DNA of 64,000 nucleotides from Eupeodes corollae (taxonomy: Eukaryota; Arthropoda; Insecta; Diptera; Syrphidae): NCBI RefSeq assembly GCF_945859685.1, contig NC_079149.1, positions 63,816,991 to 63,880,990 on the forward strand. The letters run 5' to 3'. Shown one piece after another: positions 1 to 12,539 of this stretch. Under the pieces are notes generated by a model. The model saw nothing but the letters and a program-made list of their open reading frames with translations. It did not search any database and had not been told where the DNA came from. The position numbers and the translations under genes were made by a program. The first letter of the stretch is position 1, and every line of letters begins with the position of its first letter.

Positions 1-108
1 GCTAGGAAGAAAAGACATTTTTGGTGCCACAATCGAAAGATATAGCCTGCATAACATCATCTCCGAATAAAAAGAATAATAATAATATAAATGGTATAAT
101 ATTCATAA

Positions 109-438
109 GTAGTACCCGTGGCATGATGGTTAGTGCGTTGGACTGTCATGCAAGGGGTCTTGGGTTCAATCCCTGCCTGTGCCATCTTAATTTTTAAAAA
201 AAAATAATTTTCGTGGGTACTACCTCTTGCGAGGAATTGACAAATCCTTCAAGAGTAATTCTTGTCATGAAAAAGTGCTTTCTCAAACTAGCCGTTCGGA
301 TTCGGCCTAAAATTGTAGGTCCCCTCCATTCCTGACAACAGTACTCGCACACAGGAATGGTTGAGAGTGTAAGTCACTAGGCCCTGGTTCACAACGGACT
401 GTTGCGCCACCCCATTTGATTTTTTGATTTCTTTGTTG
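109..438 (+). mobile_element. tRNA-derived SINE, full-length copy
   Basis: The head (about 112-185) resembles a tRNA gene: an A-box-like stretch at 124-137 and a B box GGTTCAATCCC near 163-173, with GACTGTCATGC in the anticodon-arm position, which suggests a tRNA-Asp-like (GTC) origin. A body of about 220 bp follows, ending in GTTGCGCCACC near 413 and a T-rich tail. The copy is flanked by a 13-bp direct repeat, ATAATATTCATAA, at 96-108 and 439-451, which is the TSD expected of LINE-mediated retroposition. Related copies lie at 31078-31365, 46937-47248 and 53329-53633, with a relic at 1482-1650. Confidence 0.85.
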
Positions 439-451
439 ATAATATTCATAA

Positions 452-1481
452 ATCAAATTTGCCTGCACAATTATGAACAGAAGTAATAAAAGTAATATTT
501 AAACTTTATACCGATTGCATTGATAAACATTTTTGATGGTTACAAATTAATTTAAAACTTTTCTTCGAAGAGACAACGTTCAACTCTAAAATAGTACTCA
601 TAAAAATATTCTATATTTGTAAGTGAAGAGGTCTAGAGCTTACATGACTGCGTATCTGGTTTTCTTTGGTCTAAAGCTAAGAACACACGATTTAAAGATC
701 GTGGTTTATATTAAAATCAGAGTTGACAGCAGACATTTTTCCAGGGCAATGAAGTGGAAGCAAATTATAGGATTTAAAAATAAACACATCAGAGACAAAG
801 AACTGAATGGAATATTTTGACTAAATGGATTCCCAACAAAGTAGGTATGTATAGTTAAACAAAAATTAAGAGTCTTGTCTATTTACGTATCACTATACCA
901 TCACAAGATGAATTACATTTTTAATGACATGATTTTCATGTTTTCATGTAACCTGTAGACTTGTAAAGTAAATCTCGCACATGTGTACTTGTCAAGTTTG
1001 CAGATTACCCTTTACCCATCCTTAGAATAACGATCTTTTATATTGAGTTAATGCACAGTTTTATTCTCTGTCAAACACTATATATGAATGGAATGAATTT
1101 ATTTGTTTCTTTATTGGGCAATAGAAAACAAAAATTATTTGTATTATTATAAGAGTTTCGTGGGAACTTCACTTTAAATCCATGTAGGATTTATTTATGT
1201 TTATTTTATTTGTAGTTTTTCTATTGACCGTAATGGAGCCATGCGAACTCGGAGCCACTTCTGTTTATATTTATGCAATCATTATAGCTAAAAAATAACA
1301 AAAAGCTTACAAATAAACACATTTAACGTCTTTTTAAAACAAACACACGTCGATATCTGTGAGGATTTTTTAAAAAAAAAAAACTGGTTTGTGGTAGAAG
1401 TTTTACAGGTTTTCTAAAAGCTCAAATGCGCCTTGGGCAAATAGGTGATTCTGATTTACTTTGGAAACGTTGAATATAAAT
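452..1481. other. AT-rich sequence without recognised features
   Basis: This is low-complexity, AT-rich sequence. Short open frames here show no recognisable domain. It may be intronic to the OPA1-like gene, whose next exon must lie further left. Confidence 0.5.
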
Positions 1482-1650
1482 AAATTAGGTGGTACATAAG
1501 CTAAACGAACTAAAGCATAGTGACTTTCAACTTTGAACCATTCCTGTGTGCGAGTAATTTGAGGCTCTGCTGGGGCCTACAATTTTTATGCAGAATCTGA
1601 CTAGTTAGTTTGAGAAAGCATTTCCTCGCAAGAAACAGTACTCTTCATAA
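1482..1650 (-). mobile_element. degenerate SINE fragment
   Basis: The segment matches the body of the SINE family on the minus strand: it carries the ACCATTCCTGTGTGCGAGTAA block and the GTTTGAGAAAGCA and CTCGCAAGA blocks also seen at 31140-31270 and 53390-53530. It is much more diverged, and the tRNA-like head is unrecognisable. Confidence 0.6.
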
Positions 1651-2489
1651 AACTTTAGATTGGTTAAAAGACCTCTGGCATTTATATATACACGTTATTG
1701 TGGGTTAAACAATCTGTCGATTCCAATCATACAACTTCGCGAGGGAGTTATTCGTTCACACTCTCTGTCTATCTCCGCCTATTCTTATCTATACCAATCA
1801 GTAAGACCATACTTTTATATGGATCTTATATCGTCAGTCAGAAAACGAAGTAATATATTTTAAAGTAATTGTCTGTGCAATAAAAGTATTATCATTCAAA
1901 AAACTCGATTAAATTAAAAAAAAAATTGTTTTAAAGAGTGCAAACATTTCTCAGAACCAATCAGAGATTACTTCTTCTATAGTTGTGTAATTGTATCTTA
2001 CTATTTTCTAAAGTTGGGTTTAGGATATTTACAACCTCTTAAAATTTTCTAGAAAAAGGATTTTCATACAAGTACATACTTTTGTGAAACTATTCAATTA
2101 AGAAAATGATCACAATTCATCTGGAGTATTGAAATCTTACTTCTTGGTTTACAAAAATATTTGTTGCAAAATATAATGTATGTTCTGTTTGGTATTTAAA
2201 CAGATCAGATTTTCATTTCGTATAAATTTCAGGCAGTGACCATTGTTCATTTTTAGAAGCAATATGGTTAAAGTATTACAGTTTGCGCCCCTCGACTATC
2301 AGATCAGATGTTGAATATGAGTGACACACCTTTTTTCAAGGCATCGCCACCATCTGTATTTGATTTATATAGCTAAAATATCTATGATCTAAACTCTGAG
2401 AATAAAATATAATTGAATTCACGCAAAATAAATACACTAAAATTTTAAAAACTTAATTGTAATACAACTGTGGAAATAAATCTATTCAC

Positions 2490-2933
2490 CTATTTCTATT
2501 GTGTTTTTCATCAGTTCTCCCATTTCAATAAGTTTTCTATTGAAACCATTCCATTTTTCTCCCTGTGGCAAGGCATCTTGTAGCCACTTAAAATCAGGCA
2601 AACCATCCTTCCACTCATCGTATTTCTGAAGATAAATCGATTATGTTTTGTTCTCAGTGGATGAGTTATATAAGAAATTTAAAGTTTTTAACATACCTTA
2701 CTAAGTGTGACTCCTCCACTGATGGCACCACCCAGAACGATGTAGCGGAGTTTTAATGCACCTCGTAGGATTCTCACGACCAACATTCCGTATCCTCTGG
2801 AATTTGTCAGCCGGGGTGGCGAATGTGTCGGCCCGAAACGGTGGCCATAAACATTGAGTAATGGCCTCCTCTTTTGTCCTCCATGAGTGTTCCCGATAGT
2901 TGAATAGTTTAGGGAAATAACTTTAGCGGACAT
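2490..2933 (-). CDS. Opa1: OPA1-like mitochondrial dynamin GTPase, N-terminal exons (partial)
   Basis: Two joined minus-strand exons are visible. The first runs from the ATG at 2933 to 2697 (79 codons); the second is 2625-2490 (45 codons plus 1 nt). The splice sites are AAG|gtatgt, ttcag|AAA and ATAG|gtgaat. The product has a basic N-terminus typical of a mitochondrial presequence. A hydrophobic segment follows (LKLRYIVLGG, about residues 62-71), then YDEWKDGLPDFKW, which is characteristic of the region just after the OPA1 membrane anchor. OPA1 is an inner-membrane dynamin that fuses inner membranes and maintains cristae. The GTPase and stalk exons are not in the window, so they must lie beyond its left edge. 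An acceptor-like ctttag at 2959-2964 keeps the frame open above the ATG, so a more upstream start is possible. The assignment rests on recalled family sequence. Confidence 0.85.
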
Positions 2934-2958
2934 AGCCACAACACGTTTTCTAGTTTCC

Positions 2959-5039
2959 CTAAAGAATTTTTTTTTAAATTAAAAATGAGAAAATTGTGTA
3001 TATCGATGAAGAAATAAAAGTGAAATTTGAAATTAATTGCACCGGTAAAGTGTTTGGTTGATAACAAGACTTTATTTACCTATTTGCATTTCCATAAGTT
3101 AAACGTAACATTTTTAATATTTATGGGTTTCTTTTATATTAGAATTACTTTCTTATTAACAATAGTAAATTTTTGCAAAAATTTTGGAAGCAAATCGGAC
3201 TGACATCATGCAACACAGAAAAAAGTAGATTTTTGCATTTCAGTTTTCGTTTGTTTGACAGTTTAAATGACAGTTTAGTGTTGTTCAATGAGGCAATGTG
3301 AATGTGACATTTGAAGACTCTAGAAAAGTGAACCAACTAGGTGATGAGTAGTTGACTGGAGCTTAGTTCAACTCAACAAGTTATTTCGAGAAACCAGAGT
3401 CGAAAGCTGAGTTAAAGTATAGTTGAAACTCGCATATGGTTGACAAGATTAAAATTAACAAACGTTACTTTTGTGAATAAAGGCTCAATTAAATAAGACA
3501 CTTCTATTTTAAAAAGTGATACATTCGAAAACGAAAAAGGTGCTAGCTTTTAGATAAATGTAACAAACATTTTGTGGGCCTTACGGTCTCAGATAAATCG
3601 AAGCGATTTGCTAAGTTTTAAGAGTTTTAAACAAGCATTTATCTTTTGACTGTTTTTATCCCTCACCTTTATAATTTTTGCAAAACTTTTTGAAATGTTC
3701 TTGAACCTTAACATAAGATTGCAAAATTTGAAATAAGACGTTATATATTTATCTACAAAATGTTTGTTTTTTTGTTTGTTATATATTCTACATCATACAT
3801 ATTGGCGCAAAATTTTAAAGAGCCTATTGTTAAGAGTTTAACTAGGTAGCAATTTGCTAAATATTTAGCAATTTTCTAATAGAGTCCAACATTTTAAACC
3901 TTTCTTAACTAATAAATTGCTAATTGCCTTTTATTGAAAAACGAGTATCCAAACATGTCTAAAAAATGACAGTTCGTAAAAATAAACAAGGCAAATACGC
4001 TTAAAAGGACCTATTAATTGGAATTCCAAACTGTTGACTGGCCCATTCCATACACTGTTCTTAAAAGAATAATTCTATAGATTCCATATAAATTTAGCAA
4101 ATTTCTAAAGTTAAATTAGTAGTTCTGAGATTTTAACTTTGAAAATTTTTTTAGAGATAGTGAGATGTAAAAATCGTTTAAATCTTTTAAGCTTAGTAAA
4201 TTGCTGAAAACGGCTTTAACCCCAATAACCATTTTAATAATCAGGTAAAGGGCTAACTCCCGTTTAAATTTTATCGTTGGACAATTCAACTACATATGAA
4301 CACATGGTATATAACTCCACGGTTTGTACTGTCATTTTGACAGTACACACAAAAAAACATATTAATCTGTCAAAAGAGTTAAGATTTATTGTGATTGGTG
4401 GCGATATTTTATAAAAAAATTAAGTAGGCAAATATTTCTTTTAATATTTTGCTTTTAATTCTTAGAAATGTCTTATTAACAGATAATGTAATAGAATGCT
4501 ACATTGTTAAAACGTGTTTATTCTGGTTATTAATATATACGCAAATTTAATTGCTGTTAAAATCTAACCCGAAGATTTTATATTAGTAATATCCCAAAAA
4601 ATTGACTTAATTGAATTGTGAAAGGAATTATTTGACATTTGTTTTGAAATTTTAAAAAAAGATAAGCAGTTGGAAACATTTTGTAAAATTTTAAGAAACT
4701 AGCTGTTTTATCTTAAGGTGTGATCATTTCTGGGGTCTTTAAAATCTAAAAATTGTGTAGCCATGAATAGATTTGTTAATGAGCCAACTAGACAATAGCA
4801 TATTGTTTGAAAAAGTCTTCATTTGTATTTTGTTAATATACCAAGTACGCATTCGAACCGAAAAGAATTTTAATTACGGTCTCCAGAACAACAACAAAAT
4901 ACTACTATATATATTTCTGTAAAAAATAAAAACAAACCAAATACAAATTTATAACTGCTGCTTGAAAAGAAAACCTTTCGATTTAAAAAAATTGACATAA
5001 TCGGAAGAACTCAGCGTGATGTCAATGGGGCTTTTGTAA
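2959..5039. other. intergenic AT-rich spacer between divergent genes
   Basis: This spacer separates the minus-strand OPA1-like gene from a LINE fragment and the plus-strand SMYD gene. It must hold the OPA1 promoter, but I could not assign a TATA or initiator with confidence. No coding sequence or repeat was recognised. Confidence 0.4.
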
Positions 5040-5455
5040 GTATGGCAGAGGTGGCAAAAATGGCTTTAACGGTTAATGAGGGCAAAACAAAGTACATGCT
5101 GTCGTCAAGAAAGGACATACAACCGACGTCTTGGTCAAAACGTCACCATCGACAGAATTAACTTTGAGGTAGTCAAGGACTTCTTCTACCTAGGCTCAGC
5201 TGTAAACGCAGAGAAAAGTTCTTTGTGTGATCTACTGTCCCGAAACCAATTCTCCAGCCCCGAAAGTCTTCGAATCCACACCCACAGGACAGCGCAGTAG
5301 AGGAAGACCGCGAATCATGTGGCGCGCACAAGTAGAAAGTGACCTCACCCAACATGGAGCGCGAAATTGGAGACATCTAGCAAAAGACCGAGCTATATTG
5401 CGAAGTTTGTTGGGTGAGGCCCTAGTTCACACAGGACTATAGCGCCACCTTCGTT
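5040..5455 (+). mobile_element. LINE 3' end (non-LTR retrotransposon fragment, family A)
   Basis: Frame-broken remains of a reverse transcriptase C-terminus. Motifs are NEGKTKYM at about 5076, the NVTIDRINFEVVKDFFYLGSAV block at 5140-5205, and a C-terminal GQRSRGRPRIMWRAQVESDL block from 5290, ending at a TAG at 5440-5442. The KTKYM...YLGS...RGRPR...W pattern is typical of non-LTR elements; I am not sure of the clade. The sequence just around the stop (GGCCCTAGTTCACA ... GCGCCACC) closely matches the 3' tail of the SINE family. A second, inverted copy lies at 23660-24240. Confidence 0.75.
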
Positions 5456-6389
5456 CATTATTTAACTTCTTTTAAATCTCCTTAAAAAGGATTGGAGACT
5501 TTTCCATATAGTCTAGTGTGCGGCGAGATCTTTTATTTTGTTATGAAATCCCATACGAAAATTTGAGCTGTCATTAATTCTTTTATGAATTATAATTTTT
5601 CTACTTAGCATGGAAATTTAGTTATAAAATCTGATATAGAATTTATTAAAGAATACGAGCATACCAACAAATCTTTTACATTTGTTGTTTCATGGATAAA
5701 CCTTTTATAATTTTTTTTGGTTCGTTAAACGTCAAATAAATTTAAAAACACCGGATATTCCATCTTGTCATAAACTTGAGAATAGAGAACTTGAGCTTAA
5801 TTCAAAATTAATTTTTCGGCACTGATCTGGGTTAAATATTTTCTGTGAACAAAAGTGTAGATTTTTTAAAATACAATTAATCTTAATCTAGTACAATTAC
5901 AAATTTCACTGATTGGATAACGTTCTACAAAACAAAAAGCAGAATAAATTTAGTTGCTTATGCTTTTTATCTTCGTTTTTAATGTTATTATGTAGTTGAA
6001 TATTTAAAAAATCATCAAACTATTCGAAGTTTAATAGATGTTTTTAATTCGCTTTTTTATTATAGTGCAGTACAACCTGCATTTAGCACTGTCCATAAAT
6101 ACAAACTTTTTTTTAAAAACCTGAAACAATTCTAAACACAAAGGCTCTCATGGTCTTAAAATAGTTTTGGAAAAAATTAAAACGAATATACGATACATAC
6201 ATATAGGTATGAGCACATCACAATCTTCAGGTTTTGTAGAGTTCATTTAAAATAGAGTATTTTAGAAACTTCAGTGAATAGGAACATATTTTTCAGCGGT
6301 GTTTTAGATATAAATAGATTTTTACTTTTGATTACAATTGATTTTGAAAATCTTGAATATAGAAAAATAATAAAATAAAATAATCAAAA
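5456..6389. other. upstream region of the SMYD gene
   Basis: AT-rich sequence preceding the SMYD start codon. TATAAATA at 6309-6316 is a possible core-promoter element, but in such AT-rich DNA it could be chance. Nothing else was recognised. Confidence 0.3.
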
Positions 6390-9300
6390 ATGAGCGATTT
6401 AAAAAACGGATTGTGTAAAATTTGTTCTAAGGAAACCAAATCAAAATGTTCGAACTGTAACCAAGTGTTTTATTGTTCAGGGGAACATCAGAAAAGTGAT
6501 TGGAAAGTGCACAAACGAATGTGTTATCCATTTAAGGTAGGTTTTTGCGTTCTATTTTTTTTTAATTCAAAAACTCGAGACTTGTAAAATTGATCATACT
6601 TGTTTTAGATTTTATTAATTGTTTAAAAAAGTGAATCTGTAGCATTTATTATTATGCTACAGTATTATGTTCACACTATTGAAACAGAGCTCACATGTTG
6701 GATTTGATAATTTCTATTGGCTTATCTGAGCAAATTAGAAATCACTAAACAGATTTTGAAAGATCTTAGACCAACTTCAAAAACCACGCTGTTAAGTAAG
6801 AACCTTTTTTTTTAAAAAAAAAAAGTTTTCATTTCATCGAGGTTATGAAAATTCTCACTACCGGAATATTTATGCACCGTGTTTTTTTTTTCAATGTGTG
6901 TAGAATGCCAAACGTACACTGATTTGAGAAGCGAATAGGTTAACTGCTTTTGGGGCTCTAGACCTATACAAATTATTATATCCTACAAAATATAATAAGC
7001 ATTTTTAGCTATGTAGTACATATTTTGATTGAACAATAAGTGAGTCTAGTTTGCTTAAAAAAAAGTGATTCGATAAATCTCCTATGGTGTAATTGTTGTC
7101 CGGGACACGTTAGTGGAAACAATGATAAATTTGTAATTTTATAAAACCCTCAAATCGTAATAAAGTGCCTTTGTATGTATTTAAGTGAACAAGTGATTTG
7201 ATGTTAATATACCAATGTGTTTTTTTTCAGATTGAACAAAGTGAAAAATTGGGACGACATCTTGTGACAACAAGAAAAATCAAACCATCTGAAATAATTC
7301 TAAAAGAGTCTCCCATAACTAGGGGTCCTTCGCAAGTTACCGGGCCCGTTTGTCTAGGCTGCCTGGATGGTATTGATGAGCAGGATTATGTCACCTGTCA
7401 ACAATGTGGATGGCCACTTTGTTCAAAGGAATGTGAATCAAGCCTTGAGCATAGGGAAGAATGTAAACTTACTCAAAATAGACAACAAAAAAAGGTAACT
7501 TTAAAAAACAAACAAATGTTGGAGTAAACCAATAACAAGAATATGCATTATTTTAGTACACTATTTTGATAAAATAAAACCCCGATAAGTGCTTCACCTT
7601 AAATGTCCTGTTTTAATAGGATAGTAAAATCAAATGTAGGTTTACTGTTGTACAAAATAGTCTCCATTATTGTAGTAAATTAAGATAACTACTAAGGCAT
7701 GGAAGAGCAAAAGAAAAAGAAACGTTTTAATTGTGTTCTTAGAAGATTTTTTTTCAGGTAAAACTAATGAGTGAGTACAAATAAAATTAAATCAAGAAAG
7801 GGCACTTATCCAGGTTTTACTACAAATATAAGTGTCAACAATAATATTACTTATTGCTCGGATGAAAAAATCCAAGTTAGTTTCATAATAAATGAAATAT
7901 AGATGGCATTGGATATACTACAGATTTTTACAATATAATCTTGGAAATAATAATTATAAAGCAGATATCTAAGATCAGTTTTTTTTGACAATAGGAATTT
8001 TTCAAATCACACTTGGCAGTATTCGACACCAAGTAGTGTGACTCTTAATCACTAAAAACACCTCTTTATCAGGACCAATCTTGAAGGATCGGCTTCAGAT
8101 TTTTCTTTATTAACTTTGTACAATCACTTTGGGGAAGTTTAAACTTTTAATACTTTCCTATGTTATTTTAGACCATAACTCATGAAGCTTGGTTCTTCTT
8201 AGTCTCCGAACATGGTTTCTTATATTGAAGACGGACTCCACTTCAGAATTAGTATGACTTTGCAGTCTCCGGTTGTGGTATACAGCGTATTTTTGAACAA
8301 CTTCTGTAACCATTTCTATTTGTAAGTCACGATGTAGATCGGTATTTCTTATGTACCAAGGTGCATTTACTATTCCACGAAGGAATTTGTTTTGTAATTT
8401 TTGAATGATTTTGGTATTTGTTTTCTTTTACAGCCCCATAATTGGATTCCATAGGTCCAAACAGGCTTTAGTACTTGATTATACAGCATTATTTTGTTTT
8501 GGATTGATAAATTTTTATATATTTCAAGTTCAGTTCTTCTCTTTTCTTTTTGATGTGCTCTTTCCACTTTAACTTTGCATCAAAGTCATTCCAAGGTATT
8601 TGGCCGTATTGGCGTAAGGTACAGCTTAATTATTAATGAATATTGGAATATTGTTTATCTTTTTATTTGTAAAGTTTATATATGAAGATTTTGTTTCATT
8701 GAGTTTGATACGCCATTTTTCCGTTTAAGTTCTCACTGTGTCGACGGCATTTTGTAGTTTTACTGCTGCTTTAGAAACACATTTGTCGGGTACCAAAATT
8801 GCGATATCATCTGCAAAAGAAGCCATTATGGTCTGATTACTAATTGCAATATCCCTTGTGGTACACCAGCTTCTATTTTCTTTAATTCCGATGATTCTTG
8901 ATGGTACTTTACTCTAAACAATCGGTCTGAGATGTATGATTTTAATATTTCAAAGTACTGCCTGGGAAGATCCCTTTGCAGTTTGTACTCAATTCCCTCA
9001 TGCCAAACCTTGTCAAAAGCTTGAGCAGCATCTAAGAAAATAGCTGAACATACTTGTTTTTCTTCTAATGCTTTTTCTATTACAGTCGATTTTCTATGAA
9101 CTTAGTCTATCGTGGAATGTTTATTTCTAAAGCGAAACTGACCTTCTCTCTTCTATGATTTTGCTAAGTCTCTTTGGAAGCAGTTTTCAAAAACTTTTGC
9201 CATAATTGGCATAACCGATTTTGTTCTGTAAGCCGTCACTTCTGTACCTTGCTTTGGTATGACAATTACTTCAGTTATATTCCAATAGTGTGGGACTTAC

Positions 9301-12300
9301 CGGTGCTTAAGGAATGCATTTATTATATATTGGAGTTTTATGAAGGCTTTCAATAGCATTTCTTTCATAACCTGGAGCAGTAATTAGATCGTAACCTGGT
9401 GATTTTTTATTTGATAGTTGATGTTAACACATACTTTTTATTTCTTTAAGTCTTATAATTTATCGCTTTCCATAGCGATAAATCAGTTAAACGTTAAACG
9501 TTGTTTTATCATCTGGAAATCTAGTATTTTGCCATTTTCTTCGAGCTCTTTTTTTCTCTATTATCAACTCTCTTATCTCTAAAAGATATTTTATTTCATT
9601 TTGTCTTCTATTAGAAAATGTTGGAGTAGTTTTTTCAGCAGCCTGTTGCACATCAGCAATAAATTGTTCCACTTCATGGTCAATTTACTCTATTGTATCC
9701 ATTTGAGATCTTAAATTTATAAAACATAAAAGCCTTTCTCTAAAATCACTCCTGTTTGTTTTCTTATTTACAAGCTTTGGATTACTTTTTTCTAGTACTT
9801 CCGATTCACTTAGTGATAGAATAAATAGAGTATGATCTGATGACAGGTCATAACTACCTTCGACACTAATGTCATTTTGTTTGATTCCTTCAGCTACGAA
9901 AAAGTCAATAAGGTCTGGTGTTTTGTTAGTATCGGAAGGCTAGTAAGTTGGAGACCTGGAGGAATAGAATTCGCAATTGTATTTACGGCCTGCTTCGAGA
10001 AGTCTTTTGCCTTTTGTTAATATAAGTCTTGAAGCCCAATGGGTGTGTTTCGCATTGAAGTCTCCACCAACATGAAAGTTATGCCCAAGAAGATTAAATA
10101 GATCTGTATAGTCATCTTCTGCCGGGGAGCGCCTTGGTGGGCAGTACATACATAGCTGCTATCTTAAACTCTTTCTTTTTCATACCAATACTAATAGTTG
10201 TTACTTGGATATTTTCACTAGTAAACTTGGTTACTTTAAAATGTTTTAAGCTTTCTTTTATAAGAATCGCCGATCCACCTCTTGCTTTGTCAGCTGGATG
10301 AGGAGCGTGGTAACAGTTTTCTATTACATTATCTAGACTTTGCCCATTGGAGAAATGAGTTTCGGACACCAGGCAAATATCGATATGTTCTGGATCCAAA
10401 AAGATTTTTAATTCGGATGAATGTTGTATAAGACCGTTTGCATTCCATGTAGCGATTTTAAGTGCTCTGTCCATCATGTTTTTTAAGAGCGAATTTTTCG
10501 CTTAGCTGTTTGATATTCAAATCCTGTTTATCAATTCTTTTAAGAATAAGTTGTAGCATTTCTTTATCTTATCTATATTAAGATCAGTTTTTGAAACCAA
10601 AATGTTTGTACTTAAAATGTGTTTCCTTAGAATTAGCGAAATTGGTATAATATTTAACCCAGTAAAATAGACTTAGGGAGTTTCAATAAAACTTACTGAG
10701 ATAATTATGCATAATTTTAAATTTGTTTTCTCATTTTTTTCCTTTAAGGCTGTTATTCATGAGTTTACTACGCCACATCCAATGTACCAATGCATTGCAA
10801 CACTTAGGGCACTATTGCTTAAGAAAAGTGATAAGGAAAAGTTTGAAAAACTCATCAAACTTGAATCTCACGATGACATACGTAGAGGATCACCTCAATG
10901 GAAAAGTGATTTGGAGAGTATAGGAAAATTTATTCCAAGGTGAATTATATTATTTTTTTAAATCTAAACATTTAAAAAAAATATAGACAATAAATGTTTC
11001 AACACTCGGCAATACTTACGCTTATACTCAAACGGGAATCTTAAAATCAATATTTCTGATGAGCTGCAAAAAAGCAAAATCAAGCTTTTATTTTGCTCAT
11101 GTTTTTAATATTATTTACTATGTTAACACATGCTAATTGATGTAAACATTTGTTGTTTTTAGATTTTTCCAAACTCAAGAATATACTGAAGATGAAATCA
11201 TGAAAGTAGCAGGAATCCTTCAAATAAATGGTCATGAAGTTCCAACTTCTGATCCACCTCACGTAGCGGTTTTTGATGTAGCATCTATGCTAGAGCATTC
11301 GTGTACTCCTAATTTGGCAAAAAGTTTCACCAAGAACGGAGACGTCATGCTGTGGGCTCCACGTGAAATTCCAAAGAATGCAAATCTTAGCATTTGCTAT
11401 TCAGATGCTCTCTGGGGAACAGCTGATCGGCAGAAACACTTGATGCACACAAAATTATTCAAATGTGAATGCAATCGATGCCAGGACGTTACGGAATTCC
11501 AAACATATTATAGTGCAATGAAATGCAAGGACAAAAATTGTTCGGGTTTCGTTCTTCCAATCGACTTAAAGAACTGGGATGAGAATTGGAAGTAAGTATA
11601 ATAATTTTTGTTTCTAATCTTGTTTTTAATCTAGCTTGTTTTTTAAAGATGCACCACCTGTCAAAGTGACGTAGATAAGTTTTTTGTAAGAGATATTTTG
11701 GAGAAAGCAGGAGCAGATTTGGCTGCAATGGAAAAAACTGTTGCGAATTGCAAAAAATACATTGAACATTATCAGAAATGGCTACCACGGAAGCACTATT
11801 ATATTAGTGAAGTTAAGATTCAGTTGGTGCAGAAGTTAGGTGCCGATCCAAAAGACTTAATGGTATTGCCAGAGAAAGATCTTGACATAAAACTGGAATA
11901 TGCAAAAGAGATGATTGAGTTATATGAACAATTGGCACCATGTAAGTAATCTTGATATTTTTGTTTGCTTACAAAAATAGGTTATAAATACCGAGAGAAA
12001 AACAAAACATCTTTTTTTTGTGTCGATTGTCAATATCTTTTAAACTGATTAACAGTTTCACTTCTGGGACGAGTTCTTTTTTCTTATACTTAACGGTTTT
12101 AGTTAAGACCCATAACAACACTACGTGTTACGATTCTGGACGACTTAACACCCTTTTTAACGTTTTACAATAAATGAATAATTTTTAAAATGTCTTCCTT
12201 TAAATACAATTCTTTGGAAATTATTTAAACACTATTGTATTCACAGGTGAAACAAGGATATTGGGAATTCTATGCTTTGAAGTACACTCAGCCATAGCAG

Positions 12301-12485
12301 AAAAAACTCGAAGAATTTCTCTTGAAACAAATATGAACTGTATTGTATTGTTGGAGGAATCACTTTTATTTGTCGAGAAATCAATCCAATATTTAAAACA
12401 CGAATCAAATGTGTTTGCTGAAGGTTTAGTTTGTAAACAAGCTATAATTAATCGAGATGCACTCAAAATGGTTATGTCATTTTAG
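6390..12485 (+). CDS. SET and MYND domain protein (SMYD family, arthropod SmydA/msta-like)
   Basis: Six exons join without frame conflict: 6390-6536, 7231-7494, 10749-10939, 11163-11591, 11649-11941 and 12247-12485, all GT-AG, giving 520 codons. Residues 9-45 form a MYND zinc finger (CKIC, CSNC, YCSGEHQKSDW, HKRMC). A second Cys-rich stretch (CLGC ... CQQCGWPLCSKEC) lies near residues 80-115. The SET core holds EHSCTPN (about 245-251) and CYSDALWGT, followed by the post-SET CECNRC. SMYD proteins bind S-adenosylmethionine and methylate lysines on histones or other proteins; many insect SmydA members have no assigned substrate. The usual NHSC motif reads EHSC here, so catalytic activity is uncertain. 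Intron 2 is 3.3 kb and carries an antisense Jockey-like LINE. The gene is complete with a consensus poly(A) signal 49 bp after the stop. Confidence 0.93.
8050..10620 (-). mobile_element. Jockey-like LINE, near-complete ORF2, decayed
   Basis: The element is antisense within intron 2 of the SMYD gene. ORF2 starts with ATG-ATG near 10477. It encodes an APE-type endonuclease (ATWNANGLIQHSSEL, SETHF, GGSAILI, then GGDFNAKHTHW near 10060-10040), a weakly legible reverse transcriptase, and the C-terminal block LYNQVLKPVWTYGIQLWG (8540-8430). ORF2 ends at a stop at 8160-8158. Sequence above 10477 reads as the tail of a gag-like ORF1 overlapping ORF2, so the copy is 5'-truncated within ORF1. Several frameshifts and stops make it inactive. 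No clear TSD was found. Confidence 0.85.
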
Positions 12486-12533
12486 ATAAATTTATTAAAC
12501 TTTGGTAATTATTATAAAAGTTATGTTTTCTTT

Positions 12534-12539
12534 AATAAA
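12534..12539 (+). promoter_or_regulatory. poly(A) signal AATAAA of the SMYD gene
   Basis: The consensus AATAAA lies 49 bp after the SMYD stop codon and is followed by a T/G-rich stretch. Confidence 0.7.

Noticed and set aside
123..196. True tRNA gene
   Set aside because: The acceptor stem does not pair properly, and the sequence recurs with a shared body and TSDs, so it is a SINE head.
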